A stretch of DNA of 64,000 nucleotides, from assembly GCF_014648355.1 (NCBI RefSeq), contig NZ_BMQY01000004.1, forward strand, positions 62,001 through 126,000, read 5' to 3'. Below the pieces are notes generated by a model, which did no database searches, was not told the origin of the DNA, and saw only the letters and a program-made list of their open reading frames with translations. Of this stretch, positions 17,250 to 25,270 are shown piece after piece (position 1 is the first letter of the stretch; each line of letters starts with the position of its first letter). This DNA is from Couchioplanes azureus. Lineage in GTDB: Bacteria > Actinomycetota > Actinomycetes > Mycobacteriales > Micromonosporaceae. The position numbers and the translations under genes were made by a program.

Positions 17250-18134
17250 TCAGCGGACCCGGGCGACGGCGCCCTCCGGGGCGGCCGGTACGGCCTCGGG
17301 ATGCAGGATCGAAGCGATCGCCTCGACGCCGTCGACCACCCGGGGACCGGGCCGCACCACCAGCGCGTCGCCGTCCACGGCCCACACCCGGGCACCGGGG
17401 AAGTGCGGCACCACCCGCGCCGCCTGGGCCACGGCACCCTCCAGATGGAAGCCGCAGGGTGTGACGAGCACCACCTCGGGCCGCGCGGCGGCGAGCTGCG
17501 CCCACGTCGTCTCCACCGAGCGCCGGCCGGGCCGGGCCGCCACCGGCTCGCCGCCCGCGGCCGTGACCAGGTCGGGCACCCAGTGGCCGGCGGTGAACGG
17601 CGGGTCCACCCACTCGACGACCGCCACCCGCGGCCGGGGCCGCCCGGCCACCGCCGCCGCCACCGCGTCCAGCCGGGCCCGCAGCGCGGACACCAGCGCG
17701 GCGGCCCGCTGCGGCACCCCGGCCCGCGCGCCCACCTCGGTGAACGTCTCCAGCACCTGGTCCAGGGAGTACGGGTCCAGCGACACCACGTCCGCCCGGC
17801 AGCCGAGATGGTCCAGCGCGCCGGAGACCTGCCCGGACGGCAGCGCGCAGACCCGGCACAGGTCCTGCGTGAGAATCAGGTCCGGGTCCAGGCCCGCGAG
17901 CGCGCCCGCGTGCAGGGTGTAGAGGTCCGCGCCGGCCGCCATCTGCGACTTCACGTACGCGTCGATCTCGGCCGGGCTCATCCCGCGGGTGTCCCGGCCG
18001 CCGACCACCACCGTCTTCTCGGTCCGGGCCGACGGCGGCTCGTCGCATTCGAACGTGACGCCGACCAGGTCGTCGCCGAGGCCGAGCGCGTACACGATCT
18101 CGGTGGCCGACGGCAGCAGGGAAACGAGGCGCAT
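17250..18134 (-). CDS. Cobalamin-binding-protein-like (BtuF/helical-backbone) protein without signal peptide
   Basis: A 294-aa class III periplasmic-binding fold, opening MRLVSLLPSATEIVYALGLG. It has the ADLYTLHAGALAGLDPDLILTQDLCRVCALPSG region typical of the "cobalamin-binding" family and a C-terminal lobe WVDPPFTAGHWVPDLVTAAGG. It lacks the lipobox or signal peptide of a true ABC-transporter receptor, and no BtuCD genes are near, so it is probably cytoplasmic. The ligand (corrinoid, haem or another metal chelate) is unproven. It is convergent with the CDP-alcohol gene, 21 bp away. Confidence 0.82.
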   Translation of the reverse strand: MRLVSLLPSATEIVYALGLGDDLVGVTFECDEPPSARTEKTVVVGGRDTRGMSPAEIDAYVKSQMAAGADLYTLHAGALAGLDPDLILTQDLCRVCALPSGQVSGALDHLGCRADVVSLDPYSLDQVLETFTEVGARAGVPQRAAALVSALRARLDAVAAAVAGRPRPRVAVVEWVDPPFTAGHWVPDLVTAAGGEPVAARPGRRSVETTWAQLAAARPEVVLVTPCGFHLEGAVAQAARVVPHFPGARVWAVDGDALVVRPGPRVVDGVEAIASILHPEAVPAAPEGAVARVR

Positions 18135-18227
18135 GACGGGTCAGTCTGCCGTACCGGCGTCACCCGAAGCGGTTCCCCGGCCGTGTCTTGCACCGCTACG
18201 GCCGGCCGGGCGTGGCAGGGTCGATCC

Positions 18228-18602
18228 GTGCCGCTGCCCGACCTGGACTCCTACACCCCGCACCGGACGGTCACCGACGCCGCGTTCGAGGGCGTGCCCG
18301 TGCCCGGCCTGCGCGCCGAGTTCTTCCACCGGCCCGACGGCGAGCGGGTCGCCTCCGCGGGCCGGTACTCGATGGACGGTCGCGAGCTGCTGATGGCCTG
18401 GGGCTTCACCGACGAGGAGCACTGCCGGTGGTCGGCCGTCCGGGACCCGGCCGGATTCTGGCATCCGGAGACCGCGGGCTGCCCGGTGGTGCGGGTGCTG
18501 CGCTCCGGTGCGGCGCCGGACGACCCGGTGTCGGGGCTGGCGGTCCGGGCGCCGACCGGGCAGTGGGTCACCGTCGATCGCGGGCCGGTGCCGGCGCGCT
18601 GA
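18228..18602 (+). CDS. Hypothetical protein
   Basis: A 124-aa protein of unknown function, MPLPDLDSYTPHRTVTDAAF at its start. It is rich in aromatic residues and has one Cys pair (HCRW, AGCPVV) but no signal peptide or membrane segment. The GTG at 18228 has AGGG 6-10 nt upstream. Its last 35 bp overlap the end of the convergent minus-strand gene. No family is recognised. Confidence 0.65.
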   Translation: MPLPDLDSYTPHRTVTDAAFEGVPVPGLRAEFFHRPDGERVASAGRYSMDGRELLMAWGFTDEEHCRWSAVRDPAGFWHPETAGCPVVRVLRSGAAPDDPVSGLAVRAPTGQWVTVDRGPVPAR

Positions 18603-18936
18603 CCGTGCCGCGCCGGGCCAGGTGCAGGGAGACGCCGGTCAGGCTCAGGGCGAGCACGAACAGCGTCAGATGCAGGTACGGGTGCACGATCGGCACGAAG
18701 CCGACGACGGCGACCGGGATCTGCACGACGGCGATGAGCGCGGCGAGCGCCAGCCGGTGCGGCCCCCGCCAGAGCAGCGCCGTCCATACCGGCGCGGAGG
18801 CGACCGCGAGGGTCAGGCCGTCGAGCAGGGCGTGCAGGCCGGCATGGTGCACGGCGTTGTGGGCGAAGGCCTGCGCGGGCGTGGCGACCCAGAGCGCGGC
18901 GAGGACGAATCCGGTGAGGACGGCGGTACGGCGCAT
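18568..18936 (-). CDS. Hypothetical small integral membrane protein
   Basis: A 122-aa protein starting MRRTAVLTGFVLAALWVATP with a signal-like first span, then a His-rich loop HNAVHHAGLHALLDG and three further hydrophobic spans, four in all. The ATG at 18936 has GGAGGA 6 nt upstream. The histidine cluster between spans could bind a metal, but nothing further supports this. It overlaps the 3' end of the convergent hypothetical gene by 35 bp. Confidence 0.7.
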   Translation of the reverse strand: MRRTAVLTGFVLAALWVATPAQAFAHNAVHHAGLHALLDGLTLAVASAPVWTALLWRGPHRLALAALIAVVQIPVAVVGFVPIVHPYLHLTLFVLALSLTGVSLHLARRGTVSAPAPARDRR

Positions 18937-19110
18937 AGTTCCTCCGAGCGTTACGGAATCGTTGCACTGAGTACCGACGCTACGGAGGGTGCCCGGCGGT
19001 CGTAAAGGGCCCGGCCCATTCACTCGCGTGGGTTCACGCGAGCCCCGAGATCGAACGCGCCCGGCAGGCAGGTGCTGAGTCGTCCGCCGGTCGCCCCGGC
19101 GAGCACGAAG

Positions 19111-19380
19111 TCAGCAGCCGGGCCCCGCCGCCCTGCCGCCGGTGATGCGGTAGGCGGACACGTCGCCCTTCACGAACGGCTTCAGCTGCGCGATCCGCGT
19201 CGGCGCGGCGTGGTGGCGTGCCTCGTACGCGACGATCGCCTCGTCCACGGCCTGGCAGGAAGCCTGCGCGGCCACCTCCGTCGCGGCGCTGGTGACGCTC
19301 CGGGTGTTCAGCGTTGCGTAAGAGACGCCGGCGATACTGACGGTGATAGCGGCGGCCATGGCGACCTCGCTCAACTTCAC
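19111..19380 (-). CDS. Small pseudopilin-like or membrane-anchored secreted protein
   Basis: An 89-aa protein. A short charged head (MKLSEVAM) precedes a hydrophobic helix (AAAITVSIAGVSYATL). The exposed part then has CQAVDEAIVAYEARHHAAPTR and ends GGRAAGPGC. This layout and the DEAIVAYEAR segment recall minor type IV/type II pseudopilins, but no clear prepilin-peptidase site (G then F/M-x4-E) is present. The two cysteines could form a disulfide. The GTG at 19380 has AGGAG 5 nt upstream, which fixes the start. No pilus assembly genes are nearby. Confidence 0.6.
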   Translation of the reverse strand: MKLSEVAMAAAITVSIAGVSYATLNTRSVTSAATEVAAQASCQAVDEAIVAYEARHHAAPTRIAQLKPFVKGDVSAYRITGGRAAGPGC

Positions 19381-19563
19381 GATATCTCCTGCAAGTGTGC
19401 GCAGCTCGGTGCCGCCGGAGGGGAAGACCGACAATACCCAGAGTAGTTGCCCGTCGGCAAGACTCACGGAAAGTGAAGCCGGCCGAATCCGGCGACCTGC
19501 GACACGGAGGGAAATATCGCTGAACCGACCGCGGTGTCACCTTCATGCCTGTATGACCATTTC

Positions 19564-20319
19564 ATGGTTGAGTTGACGAGGCGGGAAAAGCAGCTCATCG
19601 GCTGCATGGCGGTCGTGTGCCTGGCCTCCGGCACGGGAGCCGTCGTGCTCGGCGGCGCCGACAACGGACGCGGCGGCACGGCGGCGCCCCGCGAGCAGGC
19701 GGTCGCGGCGGGAGCGGAGCAGGAGCTCGGCCCGGCGGCCCGGCGGGCTCCCGGCGGGGCGCCGTCCCGGCAGACCGGCGCGCCGGACCGGGCGCCGTCG
19801 CGGATCCTCACGCTGACTCCGGCGCCGCCGCCCGGGACGACCGCGCACCCGGCCGCGGTGCCCGGCACCACCCCCGCGGCGACCACCGCCCGGCCGCAGC
19901 GCACGACCCCCGGCCCCCGGCCGCCGGCGTTCTCGCCCCCGGCGGCGGAGCCGCCGGTGCCCACGCCGACGCGGGCCACCTCCCGGCCGGCCCCGCAGCG
20001 GCCCCTGCCGCACGCCACCACCCCGGCCACGACACCCGCCACCACCGCGCCCGCGACCCCCACCACGACGCCCGCCACCACACCGACGACGCCCGCCACG
20101 ACGCCCGCCACGACGCCCGCCACGACGCCCGCCACGACGCCGGCTCCGGCCGAGCCGGAGCCGGCCCGGCCGGAGCCCGCCCGGCCGGAGCCGGCCAAGT
20201 CCTCGCCCCAGGCCGACGACGACCACGGCTTCCCGTGGGCCCCCGGCACCGGCGGCCTGCCCGGACCGGGCTCGATGGACTGGCCGCCCGCCGTGCCCAC
20301 CGGCGACCCGTTCGAGTAG
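19564..20319 (+). CDS. Membrane-anchored Pro/Thr-rich repeat protein
   Basis: A 251-aa protein. After a basic start (MVELTRREKQ) there is one N-terminal span or uncleaved signal (LIGCMAVVCLASGTGAVVLGG). The rest is low-complexity Ala/Pro/Thr sequence with degenerate ATTP repeats, a PEPARPEPARPEPAK block, and an acidic/aromatic end (DDDHGFPWAPG). It has no enzymatic domain. It is likely a surface-exposed, possibly O-glycosylated stalk crossing the cell wall. It lies 58 bp upstream of htpG. No known family beyond composition. Confidence 0.7.
   Translation: MVELTRREKQLIGCMAVVCLASGTGAVVLGGADNGRGGTAAPREQAVAAGAEQELGPAARRAPGGAPSRQTGAPDRAPSRILTLTPAPPPGTTAHPAAVPGTTPAATTARPQRTTPGPRPPAFSPPAAEPPVPTPTRATSRPAPQRPLPHATTPATTPATTAPATPTTTPATTPTTPATTPATTPATTPATTPAPAEPEPARPEPARPEPAKSSPQADDDHGFPWAPGTGGLPGPGSMDWPPAVPTGDPFE
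20095..20142 (+). repeat. 12-bp tandem repeat (ATTP units)
   Basis: Four consecutive copies of GCCACGACGCCC (the last ends CCG), each encoding Ala-Thr-Thr-Pro, sit inside the Pro/Thr-rich protein. Degenerate copies extend the array upstream from about 20020. The exact DNA identity of the units suggests recent slippage expansion. Confidence 0.9.
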
Positions 20320-20377
20320 CCCGGCGGCGGGTCATACGATCAGCGTCGGACAACACCCGTACGCACGGAGGGACGAC

Positions 20378-22222
20378 ATGAGCACCGAGACGCTGGAGTT
20401 CCAGGCCGAGGCCCGCCAACTCCTGCAGTTGATGGTCCACTCGATCTACTCGAACAAGGACATCTTCCTGCGCGAGCTGATCTCCAACGCCTCCGACGCC
20501 CTGGACAAGCGGCGCCTCGCCGGCCTGCACGACGAGACGCTCAGGGCCGACGACCCGCACATCGCGATCGAGGCCGACTCCGACGCCCGCACCCTGACGG
20601 TCCGCGACAACGGGATCGGCATGTCCCGCGACGAGGTCGTGGGGCTCATCGGGACCATCGCCCGCTCCGGCACCGCCGAGATGCTGCGCCAGCTCAAGGA
20701 GAACAAGGAGTCGGCCGAGCTGATCGGCCAGTTCGGTGTCGGCTTCTACTCGACGTTCATGGTCGCCGACAACGTCTCCCTGGTCACCCGCAAGGCCGGG
20801 GAGGACACCGGCACCCGCTGGGAATCGGCCGGCGAGGGCACGTACACCATCGAGGAGGTGCCGGACGCGCCCGTCGGCACCTCGGTCACCGTCCACCTGC
20901 GCCCGAAGGACGAGGAGGACGCGCTCTACGACTACGCCGACGAGTGGAAGATCCGGGAGATCGTCAAGCGGTACTCCGACTTCATCTCGTTCCCTATCCG
21001 CCTGGTCAAGAGCGAGGGCGAGCCGGAGACCCTCAACTCCATGAAGGCCCTCTGGGCCCGGCCCCGCGCCGAGGTCAAGGACGAGGAGTACGCCGAGTTC
21101 TACCGGCACATCAGCCACGACTGGACCGACCCGCTGGAGATCATCAATCTGCGGGCGGAGGGCACCTTCGAGTACGAGGCGCTGCTGTTCATCCCGTCCC
21201 GGGCACCGCACGACCTCTTCCAGCGCGACGGGCGCCGGGGCATCCAGCTCTACGTCAAGCGCGTGTTCATCATGGACGACAGCCGCGAGCTGATCCCCGA
21301 CTACCTGCGGTTCGTCAAGGGTGTCGTGGACGCCGCCGACCTGTCGCTGAACATCTCCCGCGAGATCCTCCAGCAGGACCGGCACATCCAGATGATCCGG
21401 CGCCGGCTCGCCAAGAAGGTCCTGTCCACCATCAAGGACCTCATGACCAAGGACCCGGAGAAGTACCGCACCTTCTGGCGCGAGTTCGGCCGCGCCGTCA
21501 AGGAGGGCCTGCTCGGCGAGGCCGACGACCGCAAGGCCATCCTGGACGTCTCCTCGTTCGCGACCACCGCCGGCGACGAGCCGACCACCCTCGCCGACTA
21601 CGTCTCGCGGATGAAGGAGGGCCAGGAGGAGATCTACTTCATGACCGGCGAGAGCCGGGCCCAGGTCGAGAACTCCCCGCACATGGAGGCCTTCAAGGCC
21701 CAGGGGTACGAGGTCCTGCTGCTCACCGACCCGGTGGACGAGATCTGGGTCGACGCCGTTCCCGAGTACGACGGCAAGAAGCTGCAGTCCATCGCCCGCG
21801 GCTCCGTCGACCTGCCCTCGGACGACAAGCCGAGCGAGGAGAAGACCGGGGAGTTCGCGCCGCTGCTGACGTGGCTGGGCGAGACCCTGGAGGAGGTCAA
21901 GGAGGTGCGCCTGTCCACCCGGCTCACCACCTCGCCCGCCTGCCTGGTCAGCGACGCCGACGACATCACCCCGACCCTGGAGAAGATGTACAAGGCGATG
22001 GGGCAGCAGGTGCCGAAGGTCAAGCGCATCCTCGAGCTCAACCCGGAGCACCCGCTGGTCACCGGCCTGCGTGACGCGTACGCCCGGGACGCCGGCGCCG
22101 CGGACCTGCCCGAGACCGCCGAGCTGCTGTACGGCACCGCCCTGCTCGCCGAGGGCGGCGACCTGGCCGACCCGGCGCGCTTCGCCAAGCTGCTCGCCGA
22201 CCGGCTGGCCCGTACCGTGTGA
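20378..22222 (+). CDS. htpG: Hsp90-family molecular chaperone HtpG
   Basis: A 614-aa cytosolic ATP-dependent chaperone, close to the usual 610-640 aa. The GHKL ATPase domain shows MVHSIYSNKDIFLRELISNASDALDK, DNGIGM and the GQFGVGFYS lid/G2 motif. The middle domain carries LYVKRVFIMDD and the LNISREILQQD segment with the catalytic-loop Arg. A C-terminal dimerisation domain follows. The ATG at 20378 is preceded by GGAGGGA. A hairpin ends the transcript. No HspR- or CIRCE-like operator was evident upstream. Confidence 0.97.
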   Translation: MSTETLEFQAEARQLLQLMVHSIYSNKDIFLRELISNASDALDKRRLAGLHDETLRADDPHIAIEADSDARTLTVRDNGIGMSRDEVVGLIGTIARSGTAEMLRQLKENKESAELIGQFGVGFYSTFMVADNVSLVTRKAGEDTGTRWESAGEGTYTIEEVPDAPVGTSVTVHLRPKDEEDALYDYADEWKIREIVKRYSDFISFPIRLVKSEGEPETLNSMKALWARPRAEVKDEEYAEFYRHISHDWTDPLEIINLRAEGTFEYEALLFIPSRAPHDLFQRDGRRGIQLYVKRVFIMDDSRELIPDYLRFVKGVVDAADLSLNISREILQQDRHIQMIRRRLAKKVLSTIKDLMTKDPEKYRTFWREFGRAVKEGLLGEADDRKAILDVSSFATTAGDEPTTLADYVSRMKEGQEEIYFMTGESRAQVENSPHMEAFKAQGYEVLLLTDPVDEIWVDAVPEYDGKKLQSIARGSVDLPSDDKPSEEKTGEFAPLLTWLGETLEEVKEVRLSTRLTTSPACLVSDADDITPTLEKMYKAMGQQVPKVKRILELNPEHPLVTGLRDAYARDAGAADLPETAELLYGTALLAEGGDLADPARFAKLLADRLARTV

Positions 22223-22235
22223 TCATGATCTTCGT

Positions 22236-22263
22236 CGCCCGGGCCCCGTGGCGGGCCCGGGCG
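22236..22263 (+). terminator. Hairpin terminator after htpG
   Basis: An 11-bp perfect stem (arms 22236-22246 and 22253-22263, CGCCCGGGCCC) with a 6-nt loop sits 13 bp after the htpG stop and 27 bp before the next start. It is followed by G-rich sequence, not a U-tract. Confidence 0.65.
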
Positions 22264-22290
22264 GCCGGGATCGCGGTCTAGGGTCGGATC

Positions 22291-23298
22291 ATGAGCGTTC
22301 TTTCCACCGAGATCCGCCTCGCCGCCCGGCCCCAGGGCTGGCCGACCGCCGACACGTTCGAGATCGCCCGCACCGAGGTGCCCGACCCGCAGCAGGGCCA
22401 GATCCTCGTGCGCAACCTGCTGATGAGCGTCGATCCGTACATGCGCGGGCGGATGGACGACCGGGAGTCCTACGTGCCGCCGTACGCGCTCGGCAAGGCG
22501 CTCGAGGGCGGCGCGGTGGGCGAGGTGGTCAGCAGCGGGGCCGACGGCTTCAAGCCCGGCGACACCGTCCTGCACGGCCTCGGCTGGCGCGAGTACGCGC
22601 TGGTGCCGGCCACCTCGGCGGCGAAGGTCGACCCCGCGGTGGCGCCGCTCGGCGCCTACCTGGGCGTGCTGGGCATGACCGGGCTGACCGCGTACGCCGG
22701 CCTGCTGCGCAGCGCCGAGTTCAAGCCCGGCGACACCGTCTTCGTCTCCAGCGCCGCCGGCGCCGTCGGCCAGGTCGTCGGCCAGCTCGCCCGGCATCGG
22801 GGCGCGGCCCGGGTGATCGGCAGTGCCGGCTCGGCGGAGAAGGTCGCCTACCTGCGCGACGAGCTGGGCTTCGACGCGGCGTTCGACTACCACGACGCGC
22901 CCGTGCGCGAGCAGCTGCGCGAGGCCGCGCCCGGCGGCATCGACGTCTACTTCGACAACGTCGGCGGCGACCACCTCGAGGCGGCGATCTCGGCGCTGAA
23001 CGTGCACGGCCGGATCTGCGTCTGCGGCATGATCAGCGTCTACAACGCCACCGAGCCGGCGCCCGCGCCCCGCAACCTCGCGATGCTCATCGCCAAGCGC
23101 CTGACCATGCGCGGCATGCTCGTCAGCGACCACGGCGACCTGCGCGACGAGTTCGTCCGCGAGGTCGCGCCGCTGCTCGCGAACGGCACCATCCGCCACC
23201 GCGAGACCCTCTTCGAGGGCCTGGAGACGGCCCCGGAGGCCTTCCTCGCCATGCTGCGCGGCGACGCCGTCGGCAAGAACCTCGTGCGGATCGCCTGA
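22291..23298 (+). CDS. NADP-dependent oxidoreductase, MDR superfamily (leukotriene B4 dehydrogenase / CurA-like)
   Basis: A 335-aa zinc-free MDR reductase of the PTGR/YncB type, which reduces alpha,beta-unsaturated ketones with NADPH. Motifs: NLLMSVDPYMRGRM near residue 45, LGMTGLTAYAGL, VFVSSAAGAVGQVVGQLARHRG (nucleotide-binding Gly-rich loop), and FDNVGGDHLEAAISALNVHGRICVCGMIS. Length matches the family. Start ATG 22291 after AGGGTCGG. It is monocistronic and the role is general detoxification of enones. Confidence 0.93.
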   Translation: MSVLSTEIRLAARPQGWPTADTFEIARTEVPDPQQGQILVRNLLMSVDPYMRGRMDDRESYVPPYALGKALEGGAVGEVVSSGADGFKPGDTVLHGLGWREYALVPATSAAKVDPAVAPLGAYLGVLGMTGLTAYAGLLRSAEFKPGDTVFVSSAAGAVGQVVGQLARHRGAARVIGSAGSAEKVAYLRDELGFDAAFDYHDAPVREQLREAAPGGIDVYFDNVGGDHLEAAISALNVHGRICVCGMISVYNATEPAPAPRNLAMLIAKRLTMRGMLVSDHGDLRDEFVREVAPLLANGTIRHRETLFEGLETAPEAFLAMLRGDAVGKNLVRIA

Positions 23299-23376
23299 GC
23301 CCGGTGGTACGCCGGGTGCCGGTGACGTGATGTCATGGACGCACCGACACCCGGTGCCCACAGGAAGGTTCCCGCA

Positions 23377-23772
23377 GTGCCGACGATCTTCTCGAGAATC
23401 ATCAACGGCGAGCTGCCCGGCCGGATCGTGTGGTCCGACGACCAGGTCGCCGCGTTCCTCACCATCGCGCCCCTGACGCCCGGGCACACCCTGGTCGTCC
23501 CGCGCGCCGAGGTGGACGAGTGGACGGACCTCGAACCCGGCCTGCTGGCGCACGTGATGACCGTGGCGCACACCGTCGGCGCCGCGCTCAAGCGGGCGTT
23601 CGACGCGCCGCGGGTGGGCCTGGTGGTCGCCGGCTTCGAGGTGCCGCACGCGCACGTGCACGTCTTCCCCGCGCGGGAGATGGCCGACTTCGACTTCGCC
23701 AAGGTCAACTCCGGGATCAGCGGCGAGGAGCTGGACGCGCACCACAAGCGTGTCCTCGACGCCCTCGGCTAG
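23377..23772 (+). CDS. HIT-family nucleotide-binding protein
   Basis: A 131-aa histidine-triad hydrolase (Hint-like; nucleoside phosphoramidate or dinucleotide hydrolysis). IFSRIINGELPGRIVW opens the fold. ltPGHTLVVPR and the catalytic triad HAHVHVFP (after GFEVP) close the site. The start is GTG 23377, with AGGAAGG 8 nt upstream; an in-frame ATG at 23335 would add 14 unsupported residues. Its TAG stop shares a CTAG tetranucleotide with the stop of the convergent ThrRS-like gene. Confidence 0.92.
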   Translation: MPTIFSRIINGELPGRIVWSDDQVAAFLTIAPLTPGHTLVVPRAEVDEWTDLEPGLLAHVMTVAHTVGAALKRAFDAPRVGLVVAGFEVPHAHVHVFPAREMADFDFAKVNSGISGEELDAHHKRVLDALG

Positions 23773-24983
23773 ACATCCGGCGCCCGCGCCGCCACGACCG
23801 CCGCCATGCCGGTGATCGCGTCGGCGCCGGGCCGGGCGGCCAGCCGCCTGCCGTCGCGCAGGCGCATCGCCACCTCGCCGCCCGCGGCCTCCCGCGCGCC
23901 GATCACCGCCACGTACGGCACCTTGCGCCCGGCCGCCTCCCGGATCCGCGCGCCGAGCGAGCCGTCGTGGCGCACCTCGGCGCGCAGCCCCGCGGCGACC
24001 GCGTCCCGGGCGAACGCCGCGGCCGCCGCGTCCTGCGCGGCGGCGACCGGCAGCACGACCAGCTGGACCGGCGCGTACCAGGGCGGCAGGGCGCCCGCGT
24101 GGACCTCGACCAGATGCGCGAACAGCCGCTCGAACGAGCCGACAAGGCTGCGGTGCACCATCACCGGCCGGGCCCGGCCGCCGGCGGCGTCCGCGTAGGA
24201 GAGGCCGAACCGCGCGGGCTGGTGGAAGTCGAGCTGAACGGTGGACAGGGTGGACTCCCGGCCCGCCGCGTCGGCGACCTGCACGTCGATCTTCGGCCCG
24301 TAGAACGCCGCCTCGCCGGGAGCCTCGGCGTAGGGCACGCCCGCGGCGTCGAGCGCCCCGCGCAGCACGCGCTCGGCCGCGTGCCACGCCTCGTCGCCGC
24401 CGGCGTACCGGCCGTCGCCGCCGCGCAGCGACAGCCGGTACGAGGAGACGCGCAGCCCCAAGGCGGTGTGCGCCACCCCCATCAGCCGCAGCGCCGCGGC
24501 CACCTCCGCGCCGGCCTGGGAGACCGAGCAGAACACGTGCCCGTCGTTGAGGGAGATGGCCCGTACCCGGGACAGGCCACCCAGGACGCCGGAGCGCTCC
24601 GCCCGGTACATCGCGCCGATCTCGGCGATCCGCACCGGCAGGTCCCGGTACGAGCGGTGCCGCGCCTTGAAGATCAGCGCATGGTGCGGGCACAGGCTGG
24701 GCCGCAGCACCAGCGCGTCGTCGCCGCCGGGACGCAGCGGCGGGAACATGTCCCCGGCGAAGTGGGCCCAGTGGCCGGACAGCTCGTAGAGCTCGCGCTT
24801 GGCCAGCACGGGCGAGTGCACGTGCTGGAACCCGGCGCGGCGCTCCAGGTCCCGGACGTACGACTCCACCTCGTGGCGGGCGGCGGCGCCGGCGGGTAGC
24901 CAGAACGGCAGCCCCGCCCCGATGAGCGGATCGGAGTCGAAGATGTCGAGCTCACGTCCGAGCCGGCGATGGTCGGCGGGCAT
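23769..24983 (-). CDS. Truncated threonyl-tRNA synthetase paralogue (catalytic core + anticodon-binding domain)
   Basis: A 404-aa class II aminoacyl-tRNA synthetase of the ThrRS type; full ThrRS has about 640-690 aa. It lacks the N-terminal TGS and editing domains. It keeps motif 2 (MYRAERSG), motif 3 (VMVHRSLVGSFERLF) and the three zinc ligands that read threonine: Cys in SLCPHHA, His in NDGHVF, His in MVHRS. It also keeps the anticodon-binding domain (YAPVQLVVLPVA to the end). The ATG at 24983 follows GAAGGAG. It has a threonine-codon leader and two hairpins upstream. It is probably an inducible second ThrRS for threonine starvation or ThrRS inhibitors. Confidence 0.87.
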   Translation of the reverse strand: MPADHRRLGRELDIFDSDPLIGAGLPFWLPAGAAARHEVESYVRDLERRAGFQHVHSPVLAKRELYELSGHWAHFAGDMFPPLRPGGDDALVLRPSLCPHHALIFKARHRSYRDLPVRIAEIGAMYRAERSGVLGGLSRVRAISLNDGHVFCSVSQAGAEVAAALRLMGVAHTALGLRVSSYRLSLRGGDGRYAGGDEAWHAAERVLRGALDAAGVPYAEAPGEAAFYGPKIDVQVADAAGRESTLSTVQLDFHQPARFGLSYADAAGGRARPVMVHRSLVGSFERLFAHLVEVHAGALPPWYAPVQLVVLPVAAAQDAAAAAFARDAVAAGLRAEVRHDGSLGARIREAAGRKVPYVAVIGAREAAGGEVAMRLRDGRRLAARPGADAITGMAAVVAARAPDV

Positions 24984-25026
24984 GGTGTGTCTCCTTCGGT
25001 ACGGCCGGGGAGACGCCGCGGAACGC

Positions 25027-25059
25027 ACCTGGCCCCGGGCATCTCGCCCGGGGCCAGGT
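25027..25059 (-). terminator. Attenuator-type hairpin in the leader of the ThrRS-like gene
   Basis: A perfect 14-bp stem (arms 25027-25040 and 25046-25059, ACCTGGCCCCGGGC) with a 5-nt loop lies between the Thr leader ORF and the ThrRS-like start, 43 bp before the ATG. It is the candidate terminator of a ribosome-mediated attenuator. No U-tract follows. Confidence 0.75.
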
Positions 25060-25076
25060 CGTCGCTGCAGGCAGGA

Positions 25077-25133
25077 TCAGCGCGAACGGACGCCGGGAAC
25101 CTCCGGCGTCGTCGTCACCATCCTCTTCACCAT
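25077..25133 (-). CDS. Threonine leader peptide (attenuator) of the ThrRS-like gene
   Basis: An 18-aa ORF, MVKRMVTTTPEVPGVRSR, with three consecutive ACG codons. An 8-bp hairpin (25089-25096 with 25103-25110, GACGCCGG) overlaps these codons, and a 14-bp hairpin follows at 25027-25059. Thr-tRNA shortage would stall a ribosome on the ACG run and melt the first hairpin, which is the usual arrangement of amino-acid attenuators. There is no good ribosome site, but TACCCT lies 7 nt before the ATG. A leaderless transcript beginning at the ATG is therefore plausible. Alternative in-frame starts are GTG 25130 and ATG 25121. Confidence 0.7.
   Translation of the reverse strand: MVKRMVTTTPEVPGVRSR
25089..25110 (-). 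promoter_or_regulatory. Pause/anti-attenuation hairpin over the Thr codons
   Basis: Perfect 8-bp inverted repeat GACGCCGG / CCGGCGTC with a 6-nt loop. In the mRNA it pairs part of the ACG run with the GGCGTC codons further along the leader ORF. It could act as the pause hairpin or as the competitor of the downstream stem. Confidence 0.55.
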
Positions 25134-25270
25134 GCCGCCGAGGGTAGGCCGCACCCGGCACCGCCCACCACGCGATTTCCCGGCCCCCGAGTCAGCGGAA
25201 CGCGACGACAACAATCCGGGACAGTCGCACCGGCGGAAGGACTCCAGCGCCGCGCACGTCGACTCCGGTC

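Noticed and set aside
21634..24693. A 1019-codon minus-strand open frame opposite htpG, the MDR and HIT genes
   Set aside because: Compositional antisense frame; the plus strand has clear conserved proteins, and the minus-strand ThrRS-like gene there lies in a different frame.
25021..25060. T-box riboswitch before the ThrRS-like gene
   Set aside because: No T-box sequence or specifier-loop layout; the Thr leader ORF plus hairpins fits translation-coupled attenuation better.
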